From: Anaerolineaceae bacterium UBA4890
GTDB lineage: Bacteria; Chloroflexota; Anaerolineae; Anaerolineales; Anaerolineaceae
Length of the DNA: 48,347 bases
Assembly (NCBI GenBank): GCA_002399085.1
Contig: DHCY01000017.1
Coordinates: 4,511-52,857 of the forward strand
Direction: 5' to 3'
This document shows, piece after piece, positions 1 to 8,278 of the stretch; the first letter of the stretch is position 1; the number at the start of each line of letters is the position of its first letter. The translations under genes and the position numbers were made by a program. The notes below the pieces were generated by a model. That model saw only the letters and a program-made list of their open reading frames with translations. It was not told where the DNA came from and did not search any database.

Positions 1-151
1 TCGAGATAACACGATCGTACCGGCGTCCTCGCCGTGTACGGGATTTGACCGTAGGTCTCCAAAAGAAAGGACTCCTCCGGAGAGTTCGTGTGCTCGGTGG
101 GGACACCGGTACAATCCGTATTGACCCCTGGGTCAGGGAACCAGCATCCGA
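1..151 (+). ncRNA. ssrS: 3' part of a structured RNA, possibly 6S RNA
   Basis: This stretch has no open frame and is dense in hairpins: cgtac/gtacg with an inner cggc/gccg at 16-41, cggtg/caccg near 95-110, and tgacc/ggtca at 122-135. The last hairpin is followed by GGGAACCAGCATCCG and then ATTTTTC, which looks like an intrinsic end. The order small hairpin, GGG, CAGC, closing strand resembles the 3' side of the bacterial 6S RNA central bubble, which binds and regulates housekeeping RNA polymerase. The 5' strand (expected complement of CCAGCATCCG) would lie before the window. The identity rests on pattern likeness only; another structured RNA is possible. Confidence 0.38.
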
Positions 152-197
152 TTTTTCACGTCTTCACATTAACTGACCAACCCCACCCCCCATGGGG

Positions 198-203
198 TAG
201 AAT
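198..203 (+). promoter_or_regulatory. -10 box of the first DUF3048 gene
   Basis: TAGAAT lies 21 nt before the ATG at 225, with a weak CTGACC at 173-178 as possible -35. A GGGAG Shine-Dalgarno stands between them and the start. Confidence 0.4.
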
Positions 204-224
204 TATTGTGTTCAGGGAGTTGAT

Positions 225-1469
225 ATGAAAACAAAAAACCTGCTGCCTCTCATGCTTTTATCCCTCGCCTTAATTATGGCTGCCTGCGTACCAATGAGCC
301 CCGAAGGCTTGACCACCGGTCAGCAAACCGCCATCGCAGGCACGGTCACAGCTGTGATCAGACAACAAACTGAGACCCTTCAACCAAGCCCAACCACGAC
401 TACCACCGCAGAGACGACGCATACGCCCACGACGCCTCCTGAAGCTACTGCCACGGCAACGCCGACCAAGGCACCGCCCTCAACCGATGTGATCGGACCT
501 ATTACTTACCCCGAAGGTGTAAATCCTCTGACAGGACTGCAGGTTGCCGACCCAACGCTCCTCAACCGCCGTCCGGTGATCATGAAGGTTTCCAACCACC
601 AGATTGACTACCAGCCGCATTGGGGGCTCTCGTCTGCCGACATCGTGTTCGACTACTACATCGGCTGGGGCGGGCATCGTTTTGCTGCGCTCTATTATGG
701 GCAAGATTCAAGCAAAATCGGACCAGTTCGCTCTGTCCGCAGGGTTGACGGTCAGCTCGGTAGTCTTTATCAGGCTGTAATCGGTTCAACCGGCGGGGAT
801 AAGGACAATGTTTTGCCCTTCCTCGATGCCTACATTCCTGGTCGTTACTTCCTGGATAAATATCTGTGTCCGGGTGTCTGTGATGACGGTCGGGGTTATG
901 TCTACAGTGTGTTTGGCGACTCCGCCGCGCTCTCTAATTACTTCAACTACCTCGGTTACGCCAATAACGACCCCGATTTGAGCGGCATGGCTTTCTCTGA
1001 AACTGCTCCCGCAGGAGGGGAAGCCGGCGCGAGCGTTTGGGTCATTTGGACAAATTACGCCCAGGCGCATTGGATCTACAACCCCGATACCGGCAAATAT
1101 CACAACTGGACCATCGATGAGAGCACTTACTTCGTCTATAAACCGCTGGTCGATCAAAACACCGGTGAGCAGCTCACTTTTTCAAACGTCATCGTGCTCA
1201 AAGCCCCTTACACGGAAGTCAGGGACACGCTTCACAGCATTGACCTGGTGGGTAACTCCACCGGTTACGAGGCAACCATCTTTCGCGATGGTCGCGCATA
1301 TGAAGTTTTCTGGAAAACACCCCAAAGCGACAAGCCGATACAGTTTGTCGATGCCCAGGGAAATCCGTTTCACCTGAAACCCGGCAACAGCTGGATCACC
1401 ATCTTTGGGTTGACTTCACCGACAGTTGTTGATGGTGACAACTGGAGTATCACCTTCAACATGCCCTGA
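225..1469 (+). CDS. DUF3048 domain-containing lipoprotein (YerB-like)
   Basis: The 414-residue protein starts with a lipoprotein signal (hydrophobic stretch ending LIMAAC, Cys about 21), so it should be lipid-anchored outside the membrane. A Thr/Pro-rich linker (about residues 45-90) leads to the DUF3048 body: NPLTGL, then RRPVIMKVSN, then the SADIVFDYYIGWGGHRFAALYY block, and a C-terminal half ending in FGLTSPTVVDGDNWSITF. The family includes Bacillus YerB; its biochemical role is not established. GGGAG supports the start. A metallophosphoesterase gene follows after one base, so the two are probably cotranscribed. A second DUF3048 gene is at 36567-37802. The family call is firm, the function unknown. 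Confidence 0.85.
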   Translation: MKTKNLLPLMLLSLALIMAACVPMSPEGLTTGQQTAIAGTVTAVIRQQTETLQPSPTTTTTAETTHTPTTPPEATATATPTKAPPSTDVIGPITYPEGVNPLTGLQVADPTLLNRRPVIMKVSNHQIDYQPHWGLSSADIVFDYYIGWGGHRFAALYYGQDSSKIGPVRSVRRVDGQLGSLYQAVIGSTGGDKDNVLPFLDAYIPGRYFLDKYLCPGVCDDGRGYVYSVFGDSAALSNYFNYLGYANNDPDLSGMAFSETAPAGGEAGASVWVIWTNYAQAHWIYNPDTGKYHNWTIDESTYFVYKPLVDQNTGEQLTFSNVIVLKAPYTEVRDTLHSIDLVGNSTGYEATIFRDGRAYEVFWKTPQSDKPIQFVDAQGNPFHLKPGNSWITIFGLTSPTVVDGDNWSITFNMP

Positions 1470-1470
1470 T

Positions 1471-2196
1471 ATGCGCACCCTGATCCTCTCTGATATCCAC
1501 GCCAATCTGACCGCGTTCGAAGCCGTACTTCGGGCTGCCGGAGAGTTTGATCAGGTCTGGTTCCTGGGCGATGTGGTCGGCTACGGACCGGACCCCAACG
1601 AATGCATTCAGCTGCTGCGTTCCCAGCCCAACCTGCAGGCGCTGCTGGGTAACCATGATGCCGCCCTGATGGATTTCATCGCCATCGACCGTTTCAATCA
1701 CGAAGCCGCCGCCGCGATCCGTGTGCAGGCAGGTATGGTCACACAAGAAAGTCGTGACTTCCTGGAATTGTTGCGCCTGAAACTCGAAATTGAAGACCTT
1801 ACCCTCGCGCACGGCAGTCCGCGAAACCCAATTTGGGAATATATTCTAACCGCCGGAACAGCCAAAGCCAATTTCAACGATTTTGCCACCCAAGGCTGTC
1901 TGATCGGTCACACCCACGTTCCTTCCATCTTTATTCTGGATGAGAGCGACGGGGTTGAGACCCTGCTGCCGGGCAATGGCGATCGCTGGAAGCCTGCCGG
2001 GCGCTTCATTCTCAATCCGGGTTCGGTTGGGCAGCCGCGTAACTTTGACCCCCGTGCCGCTTTTGTGATCTGGGATGATGAAGAAGGCACATTTCTGTTC
2101 AAACGGGTCAGTTACGACATCGAAGCGGTCACCAGGCGAATCCTGCAGACAGGCATCCCCAAACGGCAGGCATCCCGATTGTGGATCGGCACTTGA
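1471..2196 (+). CDS. Metallophosphoesterase, calcineurin-like (YfcE/MJ0936 type)
   Basis: This is a 241-residue cytoplasmic protein. The metal-binding motifs are in the usual order: SDIHANL at the N-terminus, GDVVGYGPDP near residue 31, GNHDA near 61, then AHGSP and GHTHVP in the C-terminal half, followed by NPGSVGQPR. These supply the Asp/His/Asn ligands of a dinuclear phosphoesterase centre. Relatives hydrolyse phosphodiesters or phosphomonoesters, and the substrate cannot be read here. I chose the ATG at 1471, one base after the stop of the upstream gene, because SDIH follows it directly; an upstream ATG at 1426 would only add residues translated from the neighbour's coding sequence. Confidence 0.88.
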   Translation: MRTLILSDIHANLTAFEAVLRAAGEFDQVWFLGDVVGYGPDPNECIQLLRSQPNLQALLGNHDAALMDFIAIDRFNHEAAAAIRVQAGMVTQESRDFLELLRLKLEIEDLTLAHGSPRNPIWEYILTAGTAKANFNDFATQGCLIGHTHVPSIFILDESDGVETLLPGNGDRWKPAGRFILNPGSVGQPRNFDPRAAFVIWDDEEGTFLFKRVSYDIEAVTRRILQTGIPKRQASRLWIGT

Positions 2197-2267
2197 GGCA
2201 TTTCAGCGGAACTTTTACCGTCTGCTAGCGTCTTAAGCACGAGAATACAACTTGTGATTGGAGAAAA

Positions 2268-3203
2268 ATGAAGAAGAAACTGCTTTTAGTTGGATTGATT
2301 CTATTGCTTACCCTGAGTGCCTGTGCCAAATCATCATCGAACATGGAAACACCAGCAGGTGACATGGACTGGGGATATGAAATGCCACCAGCAGCACCAC
2401 AAGAGGCTCCCGTTTTTGAGGAGGCGGGGGTGGGCGTAAAAGAAGGTCAGGAGCGCATGGTCATCCAGACCGCATCCATGCGGGTTTCGGTTGCCGATAC
2501 AGTCCAGGCAATGCAGGCGACTTCCGATCTGGCGAAACAATTGGGCGGCTACGTGGTTAGCACAAATCGCTACACATCCATGTATAACAATATTTCCTTT
2601 CCAAGCACTTCCGTTGTGATTCGTGTGCCTGCGGATAAACTGGAAGAAGCTATGGAGATGGTCAGACAGATGTCTGCAAGCGGCAAAGATGGCATCCTCT
2701 CTGAGAGCCTTTCCGGGCAGGATGTCACCTCCGATTTTGTCGATTCGAACAGCCGCCTGCGCAACCTGAAGGCGGCTGAGCAGCAATTGATGGTCCTGAT
2801 GGAAAACACTTCTGACCTGGAAGCCACAATGAGCGTCTTCCGTGAGCTCACAGAAATCCGCAGCCAGATCGAAGTGCTGGAAGGGCACATCAAGTACCTT
2901 CAGGAATCTTCGGACCTGTCTATGCTCTCAGTGGAATTCGTGGCAGAAGCCTCCCTGCAGCCGATCGAGATCGGCGGCTGGAAACCCCAGGGTGTAGTCA
3001 GAGAGTCAATCCAGCGTTTGATCAGAATCTTCCAGGACCTGGTCGATTTCTTGATCCGTTTTGGCATCACTTGCCTGCCCTTCCTGATCCCGCTGGGTGT
3101 TGGCATCTACTTCCTCGTCCGCGCCATCCGCAATTCAAATGCCAAACGCCAGGCTAAAAAAGCAGAGACAATGGTCGAGGTAAAGCAAGAGAAAGAAGAG
3201 TGA
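2268..3203 (+). CDS. DUF4349 domain-containing membrane lipoprotein
   Basis: The 311-residue protein has a lipoprotein signal ending LTLSAC (Cys about 19). The DUF4349 domain follows: RMVIQTASMRVSVADT, then LGGYVVSTNRY, a coiled-coil segment with TSDFVDSNSRLRNLKAAEQQL and an EIRSQIEVLEGHIKYL block. A single C-terminal membrane helix (about residues 265-287) precedes a Lys/Glu-rich tail. It is therefore anchored at both ends, with the coiled-coil domain outside. The family has no defined role. A GGAG Shine-Dalgarno lies 6 nt before the ATG. A strong hairpin terminator follows the gene. Confidence 0.85.
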   Translation: MKKKLLLVGLILLLTLSACAKSSSNMETPAGDMDWGYEMPPAAPQEAPVFEEAGVGVKEGQERMVIQTASMRVSVADTVQAMQATSDLAKQLGGYVVSTNRYTSMYNNISFPSTSVVIRVPADKLEEAMEMVRQMSASGKDGILSESLSGQDVTSDFVDSNSRLRNLKAAEQQLMVLMENTSDLEATMSVFRELTEIRSQIEVLEGHIKYLQESSDLSMLSVEFVAEASLQPIEIGGWKPQGVVRESIQRLIRIFQDLVDFLIRFGITCLPFLIPLGVGIYFLVRAIRNSNAKRQAKKAETMVEVKQEKEE

Positions 3204-3222
3204 TCGATACATCTGAATCAAG

Positions 3223-3257
3223 AAAAGGAACTGGCGAGCCAGTTCCTTTTCTGTTTT
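3223..3257. terminator. Bidirectional intrinsic terminator
   Basis: A perfect 13-bp stem (3223-3235 with 3238-3250) with a 2-nt apparent loop, flanked by A and T runs. It sits between the converging DUF4349 gene and the tsaC end, and can serve both strands. Confidence 0.85.
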
Positions 3258-3304
3258 AGAAGGCAGATCTATTGCCCAGGGAGAAGTTGCGGGGATTCCA
3301 ACTG

Positions 3305-3940
3305 TTAAGTCGGATATGTATCCTGGTTCCAAGCTTCGAGAATATTGTCAAACGGAACTGGACCTTCGCGCAAAAGCACCGGTACCTCGCCCTGGCAATC
3401 GACAATGGTGGACGCTTTCCCGCCCGGGTGTCTCCCGCTGTCCAAAATCAAAGAAACGCGCCCGTTGAGTTGCGCGTAGACTTCTTCTGCTGTGGTTGGA
3501 TTTAGACCGCCAGAGATATTCGCGCTGGTCACTGCCAGCGGTCCGGTCTGTCGCAGCAATTGCAACGCGAAAGGATGATCCGGCATGCGCACAGCCAAAC
3601 CCGGGTAGGGCGTGAGCGTTGCAGGCAAGCCTTCCTTTTTTGGCAGCACCAGGCTGAGCGCTCCAGGCCAAAATGCTTGCATCAACGCCAAAACTTGTGG
3701 CTTGATTGAGGTTGCCAATTGCTCAAGCTGCTCCAAACCACCAATCAAAACAGGGATGGCTTTCTCTTCAGGGCGCTGTTTAGCAGCATAGATATTCTGC
3801 AGGCTGATCTCGTTGATCCGCCCCGCCAGCCCATAAAGCGTTTCAGTGGGAAAAACAATCAACTCGTCCGCTTGCAGCGCATCAATAGCGGCGCGTATGG
3901 CATTTGGGTCATTGATGGAAAGGATCCTGGTTTGAATCAT
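3305..3940 (-). CDS. tsaC: Threonylcarbamoyl-AMP synthase (Sua5/YrdC)
   Basis: This enzyme makes threonylcarbamoyl-AMP from threonine, bicarbonate and ATP for the t6A37 modification of ANN-decoding tRNAs. The 211-residue protein shows the YrdC core: FPTETLYGLAGR near residue 31, a KQRPEEKAIPVLI block, WPGALSLVL, AVRMPDHP, TSANISGG and ILDSGRHPGGKASTIVD. The length fits the YrdC-only form. It is the last gene of prfA-prmC-tsaC and its ATG overlaps the prmC stop by 4 bp (ATGA), which suggests translational coupling. Confidence 0.92.
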   Translation of the reverse strand: MIQTRILSINDPNAIRAAIDALQADELIVFPTETLYGLAGRINEISLQNIYAAKQRPEEKAIPVLIGGLEQLEQLATSIKPQVLALMQAFWPGALSLVLPKKEGLPATLTPYPGLAVRMPDHPFALQLLRQTGPLAVTSANISGGLNPTTAEEVYAQLNGRVSLILDSGRHPGGKASTIVDCQGEVPVLLREGPVPFDNILEAWNQDTYPT

Positions 3941-4776
3941 TGTAGTTCAATCGTGACCAGCCGGTCCCGTTTTGCAAGGTCTTGGTACAAAGCAACTTCA
4001 GCAGCCGGGAAGTGCCGGCGCGCCAGCTCAACAGTTTGCTTCCCGAGGGTTTCCTCGGTCTCGAGCAAGATCAGCCCAGGTGTGTTCAAAACCTCTGTAG
4101 CCTTCTCGAGCAACCGCCCGATCAGATTTAGCCCGCCCTCTCCGCCATCCAATGCGACCACGGGTTCCCAATCCAGGCTGTTCACTTCAGGCAACTTCCG
4201 GCTTGGAATATAAGGCAGGTTGGCACAGATTAAATCCACTTTCTCAGTGGTCGCTGGCAGAAGGTCAGCGCGTTCAAATTTGATCCGGTCGGCTGAATTA
4301 TGCTTAAGGGCATTCCGGGCAGCGACTTCGAGTGCCTCTGCGGAAATATCGGTCGCCAGCAGTTGCAGGTCAGGGCAGTTGCTGACCAGGGAGACAGCGA
4401 TATTCCCTGAACCCGTGCCCACGTCAATGCCCTTTCTTGCCAAATCGTGTTCCTCCAGCCAGCCCAGCGCGAACTCAACCAGCAGTTCAGTCTCCGGTCG
4501 GGGGATCAGCACAGCCGGGTTAACCTCGAACTCCAACCCAAAAAACGCTTGTCTGCCCAGCATGTAGGGCAGCGGTTCACCGTTTTCCAGGCGGTTAATC
4601 AGGGAATCTATTTCACATGCCTGCGCTTTGGTCAGGTGTGTTTCTGGATGGGCTAGCAGCCAGGTTTTTGATTTGCCCAAAACATGAGCCAGCAAGACAA
4701 GTGCGACCTGGTGGGGTTGTTGCATTTCTCTCAATTGAGAGCCAATGCTGCGCTCAGAATGAAGCTCATTTTCCAT
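3937..4776 (-). CDS. prmC: Release factor glutamine N5-methyltransferase
   Basis: PrmC methylates the Gln of the GGQ motif in release factors. The 279-residue protein has the helical N-terminal domain (LLAHPETHLTKAQ), then RQAFFGLEFEVNPAVLIPRPETELLVE, the SAM-binding GIDVGTGSGNIAVSL, and the substrate motif, which reads ANLPYIPS instead of the usual NPPY. I chose the ATG at 4776 (sequence MENELHSERS) because it overlaps the prfA end by only 11 bp; a longer frame would begin deep inside prfA. The position directly behind its substrate gene prfA is the classic arrangement. Confidence 0.92.
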   Translation of the reverse strand: MENELHSERSIGSQLREMQQPHQVALVLLAHVLGKSKTWLLAHPETHLTKAQACEIDSLINRLENGEPLPYMLGRQAFFGLEFEVNPAVLIPRPETELLVEFALGWLEEHDLARKGIDVGTGSGNIAVSLVSNCPDLQLLATDISAEALEVAARNALKHNSADRIKFERADLLPATTEKVDLICANLPYIPSRKLPEVNSLDWEPVVALDGGEGGLNLIGRLLEKATEVLNTPGLILLETEETLGKQTVELARRHFPAAEVALYQDLAKRDRLVTIELQ

Positions 4777-5839
4777 TGCTCTCAAAGTTCGCCAGGCGTT
4801 CGGCTTCTTCGGCGTGCTGTAGCTCCTCAATGAAGGTGTCCAGTTCGTAGCCATCCATCACTCCTGCCATGTTGTAAGAAGAAACATTAATGCGGTGATC
4901 GGTAACGCGTGACTGCGGATAATTGTAGGTGCGGATTTTCTCAGAGCGCTCGCCAGTACCAATCTGGGAGCGGCGGGTCGCGTCTAGTTCGCTCTGGCGT
5001 TTTTCTTCTTCCATTTCATAAAGCCGCGCTTTGAGCACACTCATTGCACGGGTCTTGTTCTGCAGTTGCGAGCGTTCGTCCTGGCAGGCGACGATGATGC
5101 CGGTCGGTTTATGGTGAATGCGCACGGCGGTCATGTTTTTCTGCACGTTTTGTCCACCTGCTCCAGCCGATTTGAAAACATCAATTTCGATGTCGGAATC
5201 CGGGATATCGATTTCGATGTCGTCTACTTCAGCCAAAACCGCCACGGTAACGGTGGAGGTGTGGATGCGCCCCTGAGATTCGGTCTCGGGCACGCGCTGC
5301 ACGCGGTGCACACCGGATTCAAACTTGAAGCGCGAATAGGCGCCTTTGCCTTTGATGGTGAAGGTCACTTCTTTATAACCGCCGATGCCGGTTTCGTTGG
5401 CGGAGAGAATTTCAGTTTTGTAGTGGTGCAGTTCCGCATATTTCAAATACATACGCAGCAAGTCAGAGACGAACAAGCCCGCTTCGTCTCCGCCGGTGCC
5501 GGCACGAATCTCGACAATAACGTTGCGATCATCGCGCGGATCTTTTGGTACCAGTTTCGATTTGAGCAAGGCTTCCAGTTCATCTTTGCGGGCAAGCAGT
5601 TCTTCCAGCTCCATTTTCGCCAGGTCGAGCAATTCGCCCTCCGAGAGTTCGATTAATTCCCGGGTTTCATCGGTTTTTGTCAGGTTGTCCTTGTATTCGC
5701 GGGCAAGCATAACAATTGGCTCCAGGTCCGAACGTTCCTTGGAGAGTTCAGCGGCAAGTTGATAATCCTGTCCGACCTCCGCCAGGCGTTGGTCCAATTC
5801 AGCAAAATGTTCAAGAATTGATTCAAGTTTGTCTAACAT
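4766..5839 (-). CDS. prfA: Peptide chain release factor 1
   Basis: RF1 terminates translation at UAA and UAG. The 357-residue length is typical. It contains the N-terminal coiled region, the stop-codon recognition segment VQRVPETESQGRIHTS (PxT motif as P-E-T), and the catalytic GAGGQNVQKN at about residues 228-237. The PxT and the absence of the RF2 SPF motif separate it from RF2. First gene of an operon with prmC and tsaC. The start lies about 35 nt behind a promoter with both boxes. Confidence 0.96.
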   Translation of the reverse strand: MLDKLESILEHFAELDQRLAEVGQDYQLAAELSKERSDLEPIVMLAREYKDNLTKTDETRELIELSEGELLDLAKMELEELLARKDELEALLKSKLVPKDPRDDRNVIVEIRAGTGGDEAGLFVSDLLRMYLKYAELHHYKTEILSANETGIGGYKEVTFTIKGKGAYSRFKFESGVHRVQRVPETESQGRIHTSTVTVAVLAEVDDIEIDIPDSDIEIDVFKSAGAGGQNVQKNMTAVRIHHKPTGIIVACQDERSQLQNKTRAMSVLKARLYEMEEEKRQSELDATRRSQIGTGERSEKIRTYNYPQSRVTDHRINVSSYNMAGVMDGYELDTFIEELQHAEEAERLANFESNGK

Positions 5840-5874
5840 AATATTTTCTTTTTTCCCATTAAATTCGGTAAGAG

Positions 5875-5903
5875 ATTATATCATCCCGCGCAGGGTCTGT
5901 CAG
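5875..5903 (-). promoter_or_regulatory. Sigma-70-type promoter of prfA-prmC-tsaC
   Basis: On the minus strand CTGACA (5903-5898), a 17-nt spacer and TATAAT (5880-5875). Transcription would begin about 30 nt before the prfA ATG. Confidence 0.7.
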
Positions 5904-6001
5904 TAAATATGCCAACCTCCATTTTCCTTACCTGTCAAACCTTCTTTACTTCAAGACAATAAACACACTGTCCATTGAGAGAAATTCCTTCCTTGAGCGT
6001 G

Positions 6002-6007
6002 TATAAT
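6002..6007 (+). promoter_or_regulatory. -10 box of the histidine phosphatase gene
   Basis: A perfect TATAAT, 17 nt before the ATG, with CCGGAGG as Shine-Dalgarno between. No good -35 box at the normal distance. Confidence 0.55.
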
Positions 6008-6024
6008 CTTAAACCGGAGGACGC

Positions 6025-6774
6025 ATGCAGCTATATTTTATTCGTCACGGACAATCAGCCAACAACGCCAGTTGGCAGTTTAGAGACACTGGCGGCTATG
6101 ATCGCAGTTCTGATCCACCCCTGACCGATTTGGGTATCATGCAGGCTCAGGCGCTAGCCAACTTCATCGCCTCCACCATGCCACTGTCTGACGATCCGAG
6201 CATCGGCGAATACCGCCACTCAATCAAAATCACGCACCTCTATTCCAGTCTGATGATCCGCGCCATCCAGACCGGCACAATCCTCTCCGAAACCCTGGGC
6301 ATCCCTCTTTTCGGCTTGCCAGAAGCCCACGAGATCGGCGGAATTTACCTGGAAACCCTCGAGGATGGGGTAGCTACCATCACCCGGGAACATGGCGTTA
6401 ACCCTGCCTACCTGCAAGAGCACTATCCCTCCCTGCGCTTGCACCAACCCATCGAGGAAAGAGGCTGGTGGCAAGGCGGATTGGAGCCAATATCCTCTCC
6501 TTTGGAAAGAGCGAATAAATTGCTCGGGTTGTTAAAAGATCGCCATCTGGGCGCTAATGACCACGTCGCAATCGTCACCCATGGCGGCTTCTTCAATACA
6601 ATTGTGCGCGCCATTTTTGATATCCGCATCGACGAAATTGACAACCGCAACCTGCCCACCTGGTTTTCTTTCTGCAATTGTGCCGTCAGCAGAATCGATT
6701 TTGTAAATGAAAGAATTATTTGGGTCTACCACAACCGCACCACTTTTATGGATGACGATTTGGTGACCTGTTAG
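6025..6774 (+). CDS. Histidine phosphatase family protein
   Basis: This 249-residue cytoplasmic protein belongs to the phosphoglycerate-mutase-like phosphatases. The catalytic FIRHGQSANN is at residues 5-14 and the second active-site histidine is in VTHGGFFNTIVRAIF near residue 190. The middle has SSLMIRAIQTG, the conserved Arg segment. The substrate is unknown; cofactor-dependent mutase activity is not implied, because the family is broad. GGAGG supports the start. The transporter gene at 6782 follows 7 nt later, so they are probably cotranscribed. Confidence 0.88.
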   Translation: MQLYFIRHGQSANNASWQFRDTGGYDRSSDPPLTDLGIMQAQALANFIASTMPLSDDPSIGEYRHSIKITHLYSSLMIRAIQTGTILSETLGIPLFGLPEAHEIGGIYLETLEDGVATITREHGVNPAYLQEHYPSLRLHQPIEERGWWQGGLEPISSPLERANKLLGLLKDRHLGANDHVAIVTHGGFFNTIVRAIFDIRIDEIDNRNLPTWFSFCNCAVSRIDFVNERIIWVYHNRTTFMDDDLVTC

Positions 6775-6781
6775 GAATCTG

Positions 6782-8098
6782 ATGAGGATTGCTGTCGAAA
6801 TATTGGTTATCTTCCAGTTGATTTTAATCAACGGTATGTTCTCGATGTACGAACTGGCAATGGTTACAGCCAAAAAGCAAAAACTGGAACAATACAAAGC
6901 CGAGGGCGACAACCGGGCTGCCAAAGCCCTCAAACTGCTGGAGAACCCCAATAAATTTCTTTCAACGGTCCAGATTGGCATCTCTCTGATCAGCATCCTT
7001 TCAGGTGCTTTTGGCGGTGCCAATATTGCCCTTAACCTGAGCCGCTGGTTCGTGGAGCGGGGCATGCGGGATGGGCTTGCCGATGGGCTGTCACTGATCA
7101 TCGTGGTCCTGATCATCACCTTTTTCTCGATCGTTATTGGCGAGCTGATCCCCAAGCGCATCGCCCTGACCAAGCCCGAAGTTGTGGCGCGCAGCTTATC
7201 TGGCATCATGAGCGTTATCTCTGATCTGAGCAAACCGCTCATCTCGCTGCTGGACTGGTCTACCGAGTTGGGCATCAAAATATTGGGAATCAAAGTCAGC
7301 AATGAACCAACCATCTCTGAAGAGGAGATCAGGCTCCTGCTTGCCGAGGGGCGCTCAACCGGTGTCTTTAATGAAGCTGAGCAGGATTACGTTGAAGGTG
7401 TTTTCCGATTCACCGAACGTCGCGTAGACGCGCTGATGACCCCTCGCAGCGATATCGACTGGATAGACCTGGACGACTCGCGTGAAGAGATTGTCAACGC
7501 CATCCGCGAAAGCAAGTTTTCGATTTTGCCCTTGGCTGAAGACAACCTTGACGAATTCGTCGGGATGATCAATACAAAAGATCTGGCTGGACTTGACCTG
7601 TATTCGGATTCCGTTGACTTTCGAAAACTTGCCCATGACACCAACATTATTCCGGAGAACACCTCCGCTTTAAAAGCCTTTGAGCAATTTCGTGACACCG
7701 GGGTGCATGATGCCCTGGTGATCGACGAGTATGGCAGCGTAATCGGCATGGTGACCCTGTTTGACGTGCTCGAATCCATCGTCGGTGATATCCCAGTGAA
7801 CGAGATGGATACTGACATTGAGGTTGTTGAGACTGGTGAAAATTCCTGGTCTCTGGATGGCATGCTGCCAATTGATGAACTGAAAGAGTTAATTGAAATC
7901 AAAAACCTGCCTGAAGAAGATAAAGTTGGCTATCAAACCCTGAGTGGGTTGGTGATGTACCAGTTGGGCAGAATACCAGAAATTGGAGACAAATTCGATA
8001 TAGAAGACTTCTCCTTTGAGGTGACCGATATCGACGGGTTACGCGTTGATCGCGTGTCAGTGACTCGCATCCCACCTGGAGAACCGGAGGCAGGGTAG
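6782..8098 (+). CDS. CNNM/CorC-type membrane protein (hemolysin family), copy 1
   Basis: The 438-residue protein has the full CNNM layout: an N-terminal DUF21 membrane domain with about four helices (residues 1-190, including the FSMYELAMVTAKK segment and IVIGELIPKRIALTKPE), a CBS pair (about 205-335, with RRVDALMTPRSDIDWI and DALVIDEYGSVIGMVTLFDVLE) and a C-terminal CorC_HlyC domain (about 345-430, ending SFEVTDIDGLRVDRV). Relatives are linked to Mg2+ or Co2+ efflux and ion homeostasis; the old name hemolysin is misleading. AGGA lies before the ATG. A paralogue with the same architecture lies immediately downstream. Confidence 0.9.
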   Translation: MRIAVEILVIFQLILINGMFSMYELAMVTAKKQKLEQYKAEGDNRAAKALKLLENPNKFLSTVQIGISLISILSGAFGGANIALNLSRWFVERGMRDGLADGLSLIIVVLIITFFSIVIGELIPKRIALTKPEVVARSLSGIMSVISDLSKPLISLLDWSTELGIKILGIKVSNEPTISEEEIRLLLAEGRSTGVFNEAEQDYVEGVFRFTERRVDALMTPRSDIDWIDLDDSREEIVNAIRESKFSILPLAEDNLDEFVGMINTKDLAGLDLYSDSVDFRKLAHDTNIIPENTSALKAFEQFRDTGVHDALVIDEYGSVIGMVTLFDVLESIVGDIPVNEMDTDIEVVETGENSWSLDGMLPIDELKELIEIKNLPEEDKVGYQTLSGLVMYQLGRIPEIGDKFDIEDFSFEVTDIDGLRVDRVSVTRIPPGEPEAG

Positions 8099-8234
8099 GG
8101 AATCGCCTTGCCCTCGTGAAGGTCCACGCCGTCCCGCAGCCTAACTTTCCGTACAGAGGGCTGCTTGACTCCACTCCGCATCTGGTCTTCTGTAAAATCT
8201 CTCTGAACGAAAACCTCATCCCATTTTTTCCTCT

Positions 8235-8242
8235 GGTACAAT
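8235..8242 (+). promoter_or_regulatory. Extended -10 promoter of CNNM copy 2
   Basis: TGG followed by TACAAT forms an extended -10, about 36 nt before the ATG at 8279. It suggests that the second copy can be expressed separately. Confidence 0.4.
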
Positions 8243-8278
8243 AACATCATTGTCTTTTTCAGAAGACCTGATACAGAT

